From contig OZ244931.1 in assembly GCA_965222215.1 (NCBI GenBank), positions 3,162,001 through 3,226,000 of the forward strand: a stretch of 64,000 bases of DNA, written 5' to 3'. Origin of the DNA: JABJAG01 sp965222215. Lineage in GTDB: Bacteria; Pseudomonadota; Alphaproteobacteria; UBA6615. The notes under the pieces were generated by a model. The model saw only the letters and a list, made by a program, of their open reading frames with translations, did no database searches and was not told the origin of the DNA. A program made the position numbers and the translations under genes. This document shows, in pieces, positions 8,726 through 17,319 of this stretch (positions are counted from its first letter, which is position 1; every line of letters begins with the position of its first letter).

Positions 8726-8997
8726 CTAAGCTGCAATGCGTTTCCAACCCCAGTTCCGTATATGCTGTAATCCATGTTCGACGAGCGAATAGACCGCCGG
8801 GATGACCACCAGCGTAAGCAGCGTTGAACTGACCATTCCCCCGATCACGGCAACCGCCAGAGGGCCGTTGGTTTCGGCCCCGACGCCTAAGCCCAATGCC
8901 GCCAGCAAGCATGACGATGATGATGGTCACGGATGTCATCAGCACCGGACGCAGGCGAACGGGATAGACCCCGAGAAGGGACTCATGGATACTGAGC
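8726..8997 (-). pseudogene. C-terminal remnant of an RND efflux pump (AcrB/MexF-like)
   Basis: The minus strand encodes only the last part of an RND permease. LSIHESLLGVYPVRLRPVLM then MTSVTIIIVML is followed, after a frameshift near 8905, by LGLGVGAETNGPLAVAVIGG and STLLTLVVIPAVYSLVEH. These match the final transmembrane bundle of RND pumps, which are about 1,040 residues long. Homology stops at about 8997, immediately after an in-frame TAG, and unrelated sequence begins. That breakpoint probably marks the left edge of the inserted mobile region. Confidence 0.75.
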
Positions 8998-9436
8998 TAC
9001 TCCCCATTCGTTGGACAGTTTCAGTAGTAATTCAAGCTACATTCCAGGCCTGCTGATCGGGTTTCATGTTCCGCTCTCTACGCCACCAGGGCTGTCGGAT
9101 GGAGGTTCCGGGCGCAAGCCCGGGCCGGAGGCAGGAAGGCTCTTTTTGGCAGGCACTGGTTGGGCCGCGCACCAACTACCAGTGCCGGGCGGCGTGGATC
9201 GAGCGCGGTCGGTCGAGCGCCACAAACTAGAGTTGTACACGCATTCAAATTTCCAGAAGAAGTGCGGCTGGAGGAACTGGTATTTCCCTCACGGACCCGA
9301 AGGCAACCCGGCAACCAGATTGTGCTCAGCCGCCACTGGAATTTAGCTTCTTCGCGAAACTATTGCGCGCACTATCTCGTCAAATTTCTCGAGAACGTCG
9401 GACCGCCGAAGGGCGATTATGCGCCGTGTCTAAGAA
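8998..9436. other. Non-coding stretch with two strong hairpins
   Basis: No convincing gene was found between the RND relic and the DUF5681 gene. A perfect hairpin, CCGGGC-GCAA-GCCCGG, lies at 9108-9123. A longer one lies at 9152-9186: a 9-bp stem GGCACTGGT/ACCAGTGCC, a 3-base bulge, three more pairs and an 8-base loop. A T5 run sits just before the second. The short frames crossing it have no recognisable family. It may be an element end or a structured RNA. Confidence 0.4.
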
Positions 9437-10366
9437 TTAGGTTTCTTCACGAATGGACGGACCAGACTTGTTTCCGATAACCTTATCGGTCAGGCGATTG
9501 ACCTCCCATTTCAATTCGGGCGTGAGATAGTGTGTTGGAGGTTGCGTTGCCTCAAGTCTCGCACATTCGTCGGCGATACGGCGCTTTCGCTCGCGTTTGG
9601 TCAGGTCAAGACAGCGCATCAGGAGCATTACCTCTTCGCCATCTTGCCACCGATAACGGGGTGGTAAAATCGCGTCGAGTAACTGCGCCATAATCAATGC
9701 CCCACTGTATGTAGGTTCATCAGCGTTGTTGTTTTTGCGCCGCGCAGACTTTTCAGCCTGTGAATCAAGCAATAGGCAAAAGTTCCGAAGTTCAATTGTG
9801 TGTTCATAGAACTTCACGTCTTCGGGACTTTCAGGGCCATTAATCCAAGCATCTCCGGTCGATGGATTCAAAACAATATCATCGGGATGCGGCAGAAGTT
9901 CAGGCGGTTTAGCGCCCCGGCGTTTGCTGTCTGCGAGGATTTGTTCTCCTTCACGTTTGCAAACTTTAAGCCGGGCGTACCGCTGCGCTCGGAGTTCCAA
10001 GTTTTCTTGTTCGGCTTCTTTTACGAGGCGGTGGAACTCGCGTATTGCCAGACGATTGCCTTTGAAGCCGCTAACGAACAGAGCGCGAAGCAATGCCTGC
10101 ATGGCTGGCAGCTCTATTTCCTTGCCGTTCTCCCGCAATGTAATTTTGCGGTAGGCCTCCTCTTCAAGATAACTCTCGGAAGGGAGCTCGTAAAATCTTG
10201 GTGGCACAGGCTTTGGTTTGCGTGGCCGGCCCCCAGGATTACCCGACTTCCCCTTCTTGAACTGGGTCGCGGCAGGCGGCTTGGCGTAGCCGACTTCGTA
10301 GTTCTTGGTTTTTTTCGTCGCCGCTTTCGCACGGGGTTTGGGTTTCTTACTGTTGTCTGTCGTCAT
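9437..10366 (-). CDS. DUF5681-domain protein
   Basis: A 309-residue protein. Its Lys/Arg-rich N-terminus carries the DUF5681 signature VGYAKPPAATQFKKGKSGNP followed by GGRP at about residues 25-48. The rest is mostly helical and charged, without a catalytic motif I recognise. DUF5681 proteins have no established function and turn up in mobile and phage-like regions. The start overlaps the stop of the upstream methylase gene by four bases (ATGA), so translation is coupled. A second DUF5681 frame occurs at 61 kb in this window. Confidence 0.8.
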   Translation of the reverse strand: MTTDNSKKPKPRAKAATKKTKNYEVGYAKPPAATQFKKGKSGNPGGRPRKPKPVPPRFYELPSESYLEEEAYRKITLRENGKEIELPAMQALLRALFVSGFKGNRLAIREFHRLVKEAEQENLELRAQRYARLKVCKREGEQILADSKRRGAKPPELLPHPDDIVLNPSTGDAWINGPESPEDVKFYEHTIELRNFCLLLDSQAEKSARRKNNNADEPTYSGALIMAQLLDAILPPRYRWQDGEEVMLLMRCLDLTKRERKRRIADECARLEATQPPTHYLTPELKWEVNRLTDKVIGNKSGPSIREET

Positions 10367-11727
10367 TCTGTGGGTTCCGTGGTTTTTGAATCGTGGGTGT
10401 ACCGTTCCTCGACGTCTTCAAATGTTTCTCCGGTTTCAAGCAAGGTTGCGCGCTTGCCAGTCGCGTTCTGCCAGCGACGTACGATGATGTCGCAATAGGC
10501 GGGGCCGTATTCGATGAGGCGCGCGCTGCGACCAACCTGTTCGGCAGCCAGAAGAGTCGTTCCAGATCCCCCAAAGGGATCGAGTATCGTGTCGCCCCGT
10601 TTGGAGCAGTCCTGGATGGCATCTGCCACCAGGGCCACCGGCTTGACGGTCGGATGCATCGCCAGCTCATCGTCACGGTCAGCACCAAAGCTGTTGATGC
10701 CGGCATAGTCCCAGACATTGGTCCGGTAGCGCCCGGTTTCTCCGAGGCCGAAGGTATTGATGTGAGGTGCGGTGCCAACCTTGAACACAAAGACCAACTC
10801 ATGCTTGGAGCGATAGAATGAGCCCATCCCACCATTGGTCTTGTTCCAGACGCAGAGATTCTTGAGTTCGCTGAAGACCTGTTCGCCCGCGTTGAGAAGT
10901 TCACCCATATGGCGCCAGTCCATACACACATATGCGATGGCGCCGTCCCGGCATCGCTCAGAGGCAGGCCCTAGGGTTTCAACAAGGAACGCAGCGAATG
11001 CCGCCTCGGACATCTCCCCAGATGCCATTGCGAATTCTCGATGCCGGACATGACCAAGACCGCTCACGTGACCTTCAATGGGTACGTTGTAGGGAGGATC
11101 GGTGAAGATCAGATCGACAGGTTCGTTCCCGATGAGAAGGTTGTAATCGCCAGCCTCGCGCGCATCGCCGCAAAGTACTCTATGACGGCCGCATCCCCAG
11201 AGATCACCGCGTTGGGTGACTGCCATCTCGCGCAATGGTGGGACGAGATCGGCGGGATCATCGGGAGTGTCCGGATTTGCATCTGCGGCGGCCCCAAGGA
11301 CGAGGTCAACCTCAGCCAGGGAAAAGCCCGTCAGTTCCAGATCGAAGTCCAAATCGATCAGGCCCTGCAGCTCGATCGCCAGCAGCTCCTGATCCCAGCC
11401 AGCGTTTAACGCCAGTTTGTTGTCTGCGATGATGTAGGCGCGGCGTTGGGCGGGGGTCAGATGGGTGAGCCGGATCGTCGGCACATGGGTCATGCCGAGC
11501 TGGCTTGCAGCCCGAACCCGACCGTGTCCTGCGATGATCGTATCGTCATCCGCGATCAGGACCGGGTTTGTAAACCCGAACTGCGCAATACTTTTTGCGA
11601 TCTGATTGATCTGGCGCTTCGAATGGGTCCGCGCGTTGCCCGCATAGGGATGAAGCGATGCAATCGACCGCACCTGCATTTCAGCGATCGCAGGGGGCTG
11701 TTTTGTGGATTCTGGACTCGCCTGGCT
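10363..11727 (-). CDS. DNA methyltransferase with N-terminal ParB/Srx domain
   Basis: A ParB-like nuclease domain (numbering from a longer frame starting at 11778) spans about residues 35-130, with NARTHSKRQINQIAKSI and IIAGHGRVRAASQLG. It is fused to an N6-adenine/N4-cytosine methylase with TDPPYN at 226-231 and the SAM motif DPFGGSGTTLLAAEQVG near 396-412. No restriction endonuclease is adjacent, so it looks like an orphan methylase. I prefer the ATG at 11727 (AGAG upstream) but 11778 is possible. It is coupled to DUF5681 by a 4-base overlap. This ParB-methylase fusion is common in phages and integrative elements. Confidence 0.85.
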   Translation of the reverse strand, partial: SQASPESTKQPPAIAEMQVRSIASLHPYAGNARTHSKRQINQIAKSIAQFGFTNPVLIADDDTIIAGHGRVRAASQLGMTHVPTIRLTHLTPAQRRAYIIADNKLALNAGWDQELLAIELQGLIDLDFDLELTGFSLAEVDLVLGAAADANPDTPDDPADLVPPLREMAVTQRGDLWGCGRHRVLCGDAREAGDYNLLIGNEPVDLIFTDPPYNVPIEGHVSGLGHVRHREFAMASGEMSEAAFAAFLVETLGPASERCRDGAIAYVCMDWRHMGELLNAGEQVFSELKNLCVWNKTNGGMGSFYRSKHELVFVFKVGTAPHINTFGLGETGRYRTNVWDYAGINSFGADRDDELAMHPTVKPVALVADAIQDCSKRGDTILDPFGGSGTTLLAAEQVGRSARLIEYGPAYCDIIVRRWQNATGKRATLLETGETFEDVEERYTHDSKTTEPTE

Positions 11728-11908
11728 CATTCTCGTCTCTGCGCTTCGTAGACCTTTCGCGGTTCGGCCCGATGGCATCAGGAACGTCGCGACTACCTAA
11801 GAAGAGTAAAATAACGAGAGCAGTGTCAATGAGGACAATTATAATTGCAGGTCAACAACTTGATGATTTGCCACTTGAATCCGGAGTAAGTGGGATAATT
11901 ACTAAAGT
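11728..11908. other. Leader of the methylase-DUF5681 operon
   Basis: AT-richer than its surroundings. It probably holds the minus-strand promoter for the methylase pair. I see no clean -35/-10 pair and no gene. Confidence 0.3.
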
Positions 11909-12464
11909 AACAGGGAACCTGTCCCGCTAAACGACAACCATTTCCCTGTTCCGTTTCGCTAAACATCGTCGCGCGCGTCGGGTTGAGACGGTAGATAAAT
12001 TGAAGACATCGTGTGCTGTTGGCACACGAAATTGGCCAGGTCGGGAACGACTCGGGCGACTGAAGTCCTGGTCCAAAGAAATCAAATATCTAGAAATGAG
12101 CCGCCCGGCCCCCACACGGAACCGTGGCGCTCGACGTTGACTATTGGTGTGTGGACCGGTCAACGACTGCAGGAGCACACTTAAATTGGAGTGAATGGAA
12201 GTTCAAGTACAGGTTCTAGAGAACGGAATGTCGTGCGCGATGCGACGAATGAAAAGACAATTGTGCGGCGAACATAATTTCTTCACGTAGCCCGGCTCGC
12301 AACCGGATTTACGCATCACTGTCCCACAAGAAACCGATGCAGTCCCGCAATCTTGCGAGCCTGTCCCATTCTCATCCCACTAAACGACGCACACACCCCA
12401 CTTTGGGGTTTTCTATCCCACTTCCATCCCACCTTAGGTTCGGTGTATCCCGGCCAAATCCCAC
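11909..12464 (+). repeat. Helically phased TCCC repeat array A
   Basis: Non-coding DNA with recurring TCCC(A/G) and TTCCCTGTT motifs. TCCC starts at 12322, 12343, 12364, 12375, 12416, 12427, 12448 and 12459. The steps of 21, 21, 11, 41, 11, 21 and 11 bases are all close to multiples of 10.5. Farther left TCCC occurs at 11922 and 11943 (21 apart), with AACAGGGAA at 11909. A second recurring string, (G/A)CTAAACGAC or CGCTAAACAT, follows some copies (about 11926, 11957 and 12379). The spacing puts all copies on one face of the helix, as for repeated protein-binding sites. A frame across 12372-12560 is not convincing as a gene. Confidence 0.6.
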
Positions 12465-12652
12465 ATGGCGGGTCCCCGTTTTCCTTTTCGCGGAGAATAG
12501 CTGAAGGCCTCTCCCGGTGAGTTGAAGGTCAGAGCGAGGCTTACTTTCGGCCAGGAACACAGGGAATTGTCAGTGGCTAAGCTTAATGCCCGAGACCTTT
12601 TCTGATGTTGGGCAATATCGGACTTCCAATGGCAACGCAGCTTTTTGCGCTT

Positions 12653-12685
12653 CCCTGTACTGATCGTGGGTATGCCTGTTCAGAG
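12653..12685 (+). repeat. Left fragment of repeat array B, cut by IS66
   Basis: CTTCCCTGTAC (12650-12660) and GCCTGTT (12674-12680) are two repeat units 20 bases apart. They end at the 8-bp target duplication GTTCAGAG (12678-12685). If the IS66 copy is removed, the next unit at 15303 falls 22 bases further on, so the array continues across the insertion. Confidence 0.6.
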
Positions 12686-12711
12686 GTAAGCGTTCCTTTC
12701 TTGCACGTGGC

Positions 12712-14245
12712 CTATTTGTCGGTCTTTGAGGGCTCCCAGTTCCATGGGAGAAGGTCGTCGATCCGGCTCATGGGATGGCCGTTTGTCATGCGTTCGAGCA
12801 CATCGGTGAGGTAGGCCCAGGGTTCGACGTTGTTGAGCCGGGCCGTTTCGATCAGCGAGACGATCACGGCCCACCGGTCCGCTCCTGTGTCAGACCCGGC
12901 GAAGAGATGGTTCTTGCGCCCGAGCGCGACCGGCCGAATGGCGCGCTCGACCGGGTTGTTATCGAGTTCGATGCGGCCATCGTCGAGGAAGCGACACAGC
13001 GCGGGCCAGCGCGCGAGCGCATAACGGATCGCCATGGCAACACCCCCGCGCGGCGGGACACGTGCGAGCTGATCTTCCAACCAGGCCTTGAGGTCCTCGA
13101 CGAGGGGCCGGGCACGGGCCTGGCGAACGCGCAGGCGTTCGTCTGGACCGCAACCCCGGATCTCCTTCTCGATCGCATAGAGTTTTGCAATCCGGCGCAT
13201 GGCGTCTGCCGCGATCGGTGATGCCGTCGCCTGGTGCACGTCATGGAACTTGCGCCGCGCATGCGCCCAGCATGCCGCCAGTACGACCTTCTCGCCGAGC
13301 GTCTCGAAGCCCGCATACCCATCGACCTGCAGGAGACCGCGGAAGCTGCGCAGATGTGTGGCAGGGCGCTGAGCCTTGCGGTCGGGGGCATAGAGATAGA
13401 CCGCTGCCGGTGGACCCGGCCCGTTCCAGGGCCGGTCGTCGCACACATACACCCACAATCGCCCCGTTCTGGTGCGTCCACGACCAGGATCGAGCACCGG
13501 AACCGGCGTGTCGTCGGCGAACAGCTTGTCCGAGGCGAAGATATGAGAGGCCAGGCGCGTCTGCAACGCCTCCAGCCACCAGCTCGCACCGCCCACCCAG
13601 CCCGCCAGGGTCGAGCGGTTGAGACTGATCCCCTGACGGGCGAAGATCTGCGATTGACGGTACAGCGGAAGGTGATCGCAGTATTTGCTCACCAGCACAT
13701 GCGCCAGCAGACCCGCGCTCGCACGTCCCCTGGCGATCGCTCGCTCGGGCGCTGGCGCCTGGTGGATCGTGCCGCAGGACCGGCAACCATACTTGGGACG
13801 GCGGATGCGCAGCACCCGCACGCGCGCGGGGACATAGTCCAGCATCTCACTCACGCTCTCGCCGATTGTATGCACCGCCCCTCCGCAACACGGGCACTTC
13901 GAGGGTGCGATATCCTCAAGCCGGTCGATGCGTTGCAGATGGTCAGGCAGGCCAGGGGCGCTGTCCGGGACGTGCCGATGCCCTGTCCCCTCCGGCGGAA
14001 GATCGACCTCAATGCGAGCGATATCGGTGTCGAGGTCTTCCAGGCCGAGCTGTAGCTGGTCGTCGTCAAGTTGCTCCGAGCGCCGCCCAAAGCGATGACG
14101 CTGGAGGCACCTTCACCATCTCCCGCAGACGGGTGATCTCGGCCTGTGCTTCGGTGCGCTCGCTGTCGAGCGCCGTCGACAGCTCTCCGATCATGCGATG
14201 CAGGGTCTCTACATCGTCAGGCAGGGCGGCGAGATCGATGTTCAT
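12712..14245 (-). pseudogene. tnpC: IS66 transposase TnpC, frameshifted
   Basis: Full-length IS66 DDE transposase split by one frameshift. The N-terminus begins at ATG 14245 (MNIDLAALPDDVETLHRM) and runs to EITRLREMVK. In another frame the protein resumes as LQRHRFGRRSEQL, then the zinc-finger-like KCPCCGGAVHT, and continues to the stop at 12712. The break is at about 14098-14112. The catalytic core is present (FADDTPVPVLDPG, LLQVDGYAGFETL, LDNNPVERAIRP). One base added or lost restores the gene, so a sequencing error cannot be excluded. Confidence 0.85.
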
Positions 14246-14318
14246 GGAACGGAGTCTACACGGGTGCCCGCGATCGCGGCCGAGTGCTATCGGCCCGGTG
14301 AGTCAATCGGCCGCAGCT

Positions 14319-14672
14319 TCATCCCGCCACGGCCGGGCGCCATTGCCGCTCGGGTGCGCGCCAGTCGATGCCCTCGATCAGGGCCGCGAGTTGTTCGGAC
14401 GTCAGCGACAATGTGCGCCCAGGCTCGATATTGGCCGGCCACAGGAACACACCGTGCTCCAGGCGCTTTGTGAACAGGCATAATCCCGTCCCATCCCAGA
14501 AGACGATCTTGATCAGGTTCGCCTTGCGGCCCCGGAAGACGAAGAGGTGACCCGAGAACGGGTCCTGCTGCAGCACCTCCTGGACCAGCAGCGCCAGACC
14601 GTCCATCCCCTTGCGCATGTCGGTATAGCCATAAGCAAGATGTACCTTCACGTTGGGCGGCAGCAAGGTCAT
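14319..14672 (-). CDS. tnpB: IS66 accessory protein TnpB
   Basis: A 117-residue IS66 Orf2 protein, complete. It shows the family text MRKGMDGLALLVQEVL, DPFSGHLFVFRGRKANLIK and WDGTGLCLFTKRLE. TnpB is needed for efficient IS66 transposition although its biochemical role is unclear. Its start overlaps the tnpA stop by four bases. Confidence 0.93.
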   Translation of the reverse strand: MTLLPPNVKVHLAYGYTDMRKGMDGLALLVQEVLQQDPFSGHLFVFRGRKANLIKIVFWDGTGLCLFTKRLEHGVFLWPANIEPGRTLSLTSEQLAALIEGIDWRAPERQWRPAVAG

Positions 14673-15196
14673 GACGCCACTCCCTCATCGGCCCCCGGTC
14701 CATCGACGACATCGACATCGACGAAGCTCGGCGTCGCCGCTGTCTCCTGCCGCCAGCGGAACAACACGCGCCGCGCGATTCCAAAGCGCCGGGCGACCTC
14801 CGAGACGCTGGCACCGGGCTTCGCGGCCTCGGCCAGGATGTGAGCGCGCTCCGCATCACTGAACCGTCGCCGGTGACCGGCACGCGCCGGGGGAACGATG
14901 GGCACGGCCGCCGCATCCGAACTGGGATAAGGCATATGACCAAGGGTGTGACTTAGCCTGTGACTTAAAGTGTGACTAACGGTGTGATGAGCGCCGCCGC
15001 GCCGATACAGCAGCTTGCGCGCCGGCGGTTGCGGCTCGGCCTTGAACTTCGCCCGCCAGTTCCCGAAGGCCTTCAACGGGATGCCGTGGACCTCGCAATA
15101 CTCGCGCTGATTCAGGTCACTGCGCTTCCACGCCTCATGGTGCAAACGCCAGAAGGCCTCGCCGCGTCGCGTCCATCGGGTGCCGTCTTCACTCAT
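14669..15196 (-). CDS. tnpA: IS66 accessory protein TnpA
   Basis: A 175-residue IS66 Orf1 protein. The N-terminal half has WRLHHEAWKRSDLNQREYC and a linker with short VSHTLSHRLSHTLGH repeats. The C-terminal half has the helix-turn-helix RFSDAERAHILAEAAKPGAS followed by VSEVARRFGIARRVLFRWR. It is the promoter-proximal gene of the IS and is coupled to tnpB. Confidence 0.9.
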   Translation of the reverse strand: MSEDGTRWTRRGEAFWRLHHEAWKRSDLNQREYCEVHGIPLKAFGNWRAKFKAEPQPPARKLLYRRGGAHHTVSHTLSHRLSHTLGHMPYPSSDAAAVPIVPPARAGHRRRFSDAERAHILAEAAKPGASVSEVARRFGIARRVLFRWRQETAATPSFVDVDVVDGPGADEGVAS

Positions 15197-15301
15197 CTCT
15201 GTCTCCTCTCGCTGAACATCGAAGAAGATGAAATGAAACCCGGCAACTCAGCCCGCGCATAGGGTGCGTTCCCCGAACGCTTACGTTCAGAGTGAGAAAA
15301 A

Positions 15302-15496
15302 TCCCTGTTTTGCGAAACGAATTCCCTGTTCCTTCGCGCAGGGAAATTGGTCTTATAAGCGCCATAAATACGGGATTTTTTGGCACTCAGAAACGTCTGT
15401 GAGGGGGTGTTTTTTACAAAACTCCCTGTTTTTAGGATAAACAGGGAATCTGTGCAGAGACGGGTTCGCTCAAGACTCCGTCCACCGCCATTTTTT
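15302..15496 (+). repeat. Repeat array B with a conserved 42-base end block
   Basis: CCCTGTT occurs at 15303, 15324 (21 apart) and 15424. Inverted copies CAGGGAA at 15339 and AACAGGG at 15440 give two hairpins: TTCCCTG/CAGGGAA with a 10-base loop, and a 9-bp stem TCCCTGTTT/AAACAGGGA (15423-15447) with a 7-base loop. The block at 15454-15495, starting GCAGAGACGGGTTCGCTC, matches 62268-62309 at 39 of 42 positions. Nothing else in the region to 15651 looks like a gene; a minus-strand frame through it is probably spurious. Confidence 0.6.
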
Positions 15497-15651
15497 CCAT
15501 GCGAGCTGCCGGTTCGCAATGGCGCTGCGAATAGACCGCGTAGTTTCCGGGACTTAGGTGCCTGTTTCCCATCGTGGAAGTGCTACTGAGCATTCGAAAT
15601 TGAGCAAAACCGCCGTTTGGGCCTGTTTTTCTCAGAAGCCGAGGTCGCCGG

Positions 15652-17319
15652 TTACGTTTGCGATGCACCGTCGCCCAGCAGACGTCGTTGATCGCTCCAG
15701 GTAAGCGGCAGATCAACATGCTTGGACAGACGTTCCGCCGTCAGGCTCACGGGTGCCGTCCCGTCGAGGATCGCCTCGACGATATCTGGAGCCAAAAACG
15801 CAAGGCGCAAGATACGCGAGACGTACGTTCGCTCGACACCTTCCGATGCCGCTATTTCTGCGGCGGTCGCACTGGTGCCCGACAATAGGCGATCCCACCA
15901 GTCGTGGGCCTGAACGACAAGTCGGACCAACGCTGGATCCGGGTGTCTCGCATGCTCCACACCTTCTAAAACAAACCTTCGTTCAATACCCCGGCGAACA
16001 AATTTCGCCGGAACCTCTATTGGCGAAGTTGCATCGCTCCCATTGAACTCCCCAATCGCGTATAGCTCAAAATCAATGGTCATCCCATCTTCTCGAATGG
16101 TGATCCGGTCGACAGCTTTACAGATCACCTCGCGGCGAGACTGCGTCACATCGGAGCTCAGATGCTTGGCAAGTTCCGCAGCAGAATCGAACCGCTCCTG
16201 CAATCCATCAGCGGACCGCGATTCTTCGTCCACTAAACCAGCGAGCCAGCGCTGATCCACCAGCTTTGCGCATAGAATTGAAGTTACGACGTTTTCGATT
16301 TCACGCGCCGGAATGCGCAGCGGTCGGCCGTTCTCAGTTTGCTGGACATAATAGCGATAACGACGACCCGCCTTTACGGCATGCGACGGCGCAAACCGAT
16401 TGCCCGCATCATCGAAAAGTAGACCCGACAACAAGCTTGGCTCCTTCGCATTGATGCTGCCTCGTCGAACGACACGGTTTGATGCCAGAGTTGCTTGCGT
16501 CTTCTCCCACAAGTCTTCACTGACAATCGCATCGTGCTCTCCCGAATAGGTCAGTTCTTTATGCCTGATCCGGCCGACATAGATCGGGTTCGACAAGATC
16601 TGATAGACATGACCTCGCGTGATTGGCCTCCCGCCGACAATCTTGCCGGACTTACTCTTCCGACGTTTCGTAACATGACCTCGTTCCCGAGCTCTGTCTG
16701 TCACGTGCCGAACGTTGTGAGTATCGACGTAGGCATGAAACAACTCCCGCACGATATCCGCCTCAACTTTGTTGACCACGAGCTTGCGATCGACGATGTC
16801 GTATCCGAGCGGAACATTGCCCCCCATCCACATCCCTTTGCGTTTCGATGCCGCGATCTTGTCGCGTATTCGTTCGCCGGTAACCTCGCGCTCAAACTGG
16901 GCAAACGATAGCAGCACGTTGAGCGTGAGCCGTCCCATCGAGTTGGTTGTGTTGAATTGCTGGGTCACAGACACGAATGAAGCTCCGGCCTGATCCAGGG
17001 CCTCGACTATGCGCGCAAAGTCGGCCAGAGAGCGCGTCAGCCGATCCACCTTGTAGACAACAATTACGTCGACACGACCGGCCTCAACATCGGCGAGCAA
17101 CTTGCCCAGAGCGGGCCGGTCCATCGTCCCACCGGAATGCCCCCCATCGTCATAGTGACGTTCTGCTAAAACCCATCCTTCTTGGCGCTGACTGGCAATG
17201 TAAGCGATGCAGGCCTCTCGCTGCGCATCGAGCGAGTTGAATTCCTGGTCCAGTCCCTCTTCGCTCGATTTGCGCGTGTAGACGGCGCAACGAAGTCGAG
17301 ACGCCACGCTACTTTCCAT
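15652..17319 (-). CDS. Large serine recombinase
   Basis: A 555-residue site-specific recombinase. The resolvase catalytic domain has the nucleophile serine in AVYTRKSSEEGLDQEFNSL, then GGHSGGTMDRPALGKLL, VYKVDRLTRSLADFARI and FAQFEREVTGERIRDKI. After it comes the recombinase domain (GYDIVDRKLVV, RGHVYQILSNPIYVGRIRHK) and a zinc-ribbon-like segment that here has lost its cysteines (LLFDDAGNRFAPSHAVK, RRYRYYVQQ). I start at ATG 17319; a TTG at 17343 is possible. It overlaps the DUF2924 gene by 11 bases. Likely the integrase of this mobile region. Confidence 0.9.
   Translation of the reverse strand: MESSVASRLRCAVYTRKSSEEGLDQEFNSLDAQREACIAYIASQRQEGWVLAERHYDDGGHSGGTMDRPALGKLLADVEAGRVDVIVVYKVDRLTRSLADFARIVEALDQAGASFVSVTQQFNTTNSMGRLTLNVLLSFAQFEREVTGERIRDKIAASKRKGMWMGGNVPLGYDIVDRKLVVNKVEADIVRELFHAYVDTHNVRHVTDRARERGHVTKRRKSKSGKIVGGRPITRGHVYQILSNPIYVGRIRHKELTYSGEHDAIVSEDLWEKTQATLASNRVVRRGSINAKEPSLLSGLLFDDAGNRFAPSHAVKAGRRYRYYVQQTENGRPLRIPAREIENVVTSILCAKLVDQRWLAGLVDEESRSADGLQERFDSAAELAKHLSSDVTQSRREVICKAVDRITIREDGMTIDFELYAIGEFNGSDATSPIEVPAKFVRRGIERRFVLEGVEHARHPDPALVRLVVQAHDWWDRLLSGTSATAAEIAASEGVERTYVSRILRLAFLAPDIVEAILDGTAPVSLTAERLSKHVDLPLTWSDQRRLLGDGASQT

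Larger units (their letters stand above)
12686..15284 (-). mobile_element. IS66-family insertion sequence, 2,599 bp
   Basis: The ends carry the 10-base inverted repeat GTAAGCGTTC (12686-12695) and GAACGCTTAC (15275-15284). Flanking them is a perfect 8-bp target duplication, GTTCAGAG, at 12678-12685 and 15285-15292. An 8-bp duplication and GTAAGCG-like ends are typical of IS66. It carries the standard minus-strand set tnpA, tnpB, tnpC in order. The intact duplication shows the copy inserted here as a unit. Its tnpC has a frameshift, so it may no longer move by itself. Confidence 0.93.

Noticed and set aside
9011..9480. Several plus- and minus-strand frames in the 9.0-9.4 kb gap
   Set aside because: They run through the hairpins, overlap one another and show no domain.
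11909..12464. CRISPR-like array
   Set aside because: Repeats are only 5-9 bases, spacers vary from about 5 to 35 bases, and no cas genes are present.
12372..12560. Minus-strand 62-codon frame in array A
   Set aside because: It reads through the phased repeats, has no ribosome site that stands out and no domain; best explained as open by chance.
15432..15719. Minus-strand frame ending MAVDGVLSEPVSAQ through the array B block
   Set aside because: The block is also conserved at 62.3 kb but with three substitutions and different flanks; non-coding conservation is more likely than a protein.
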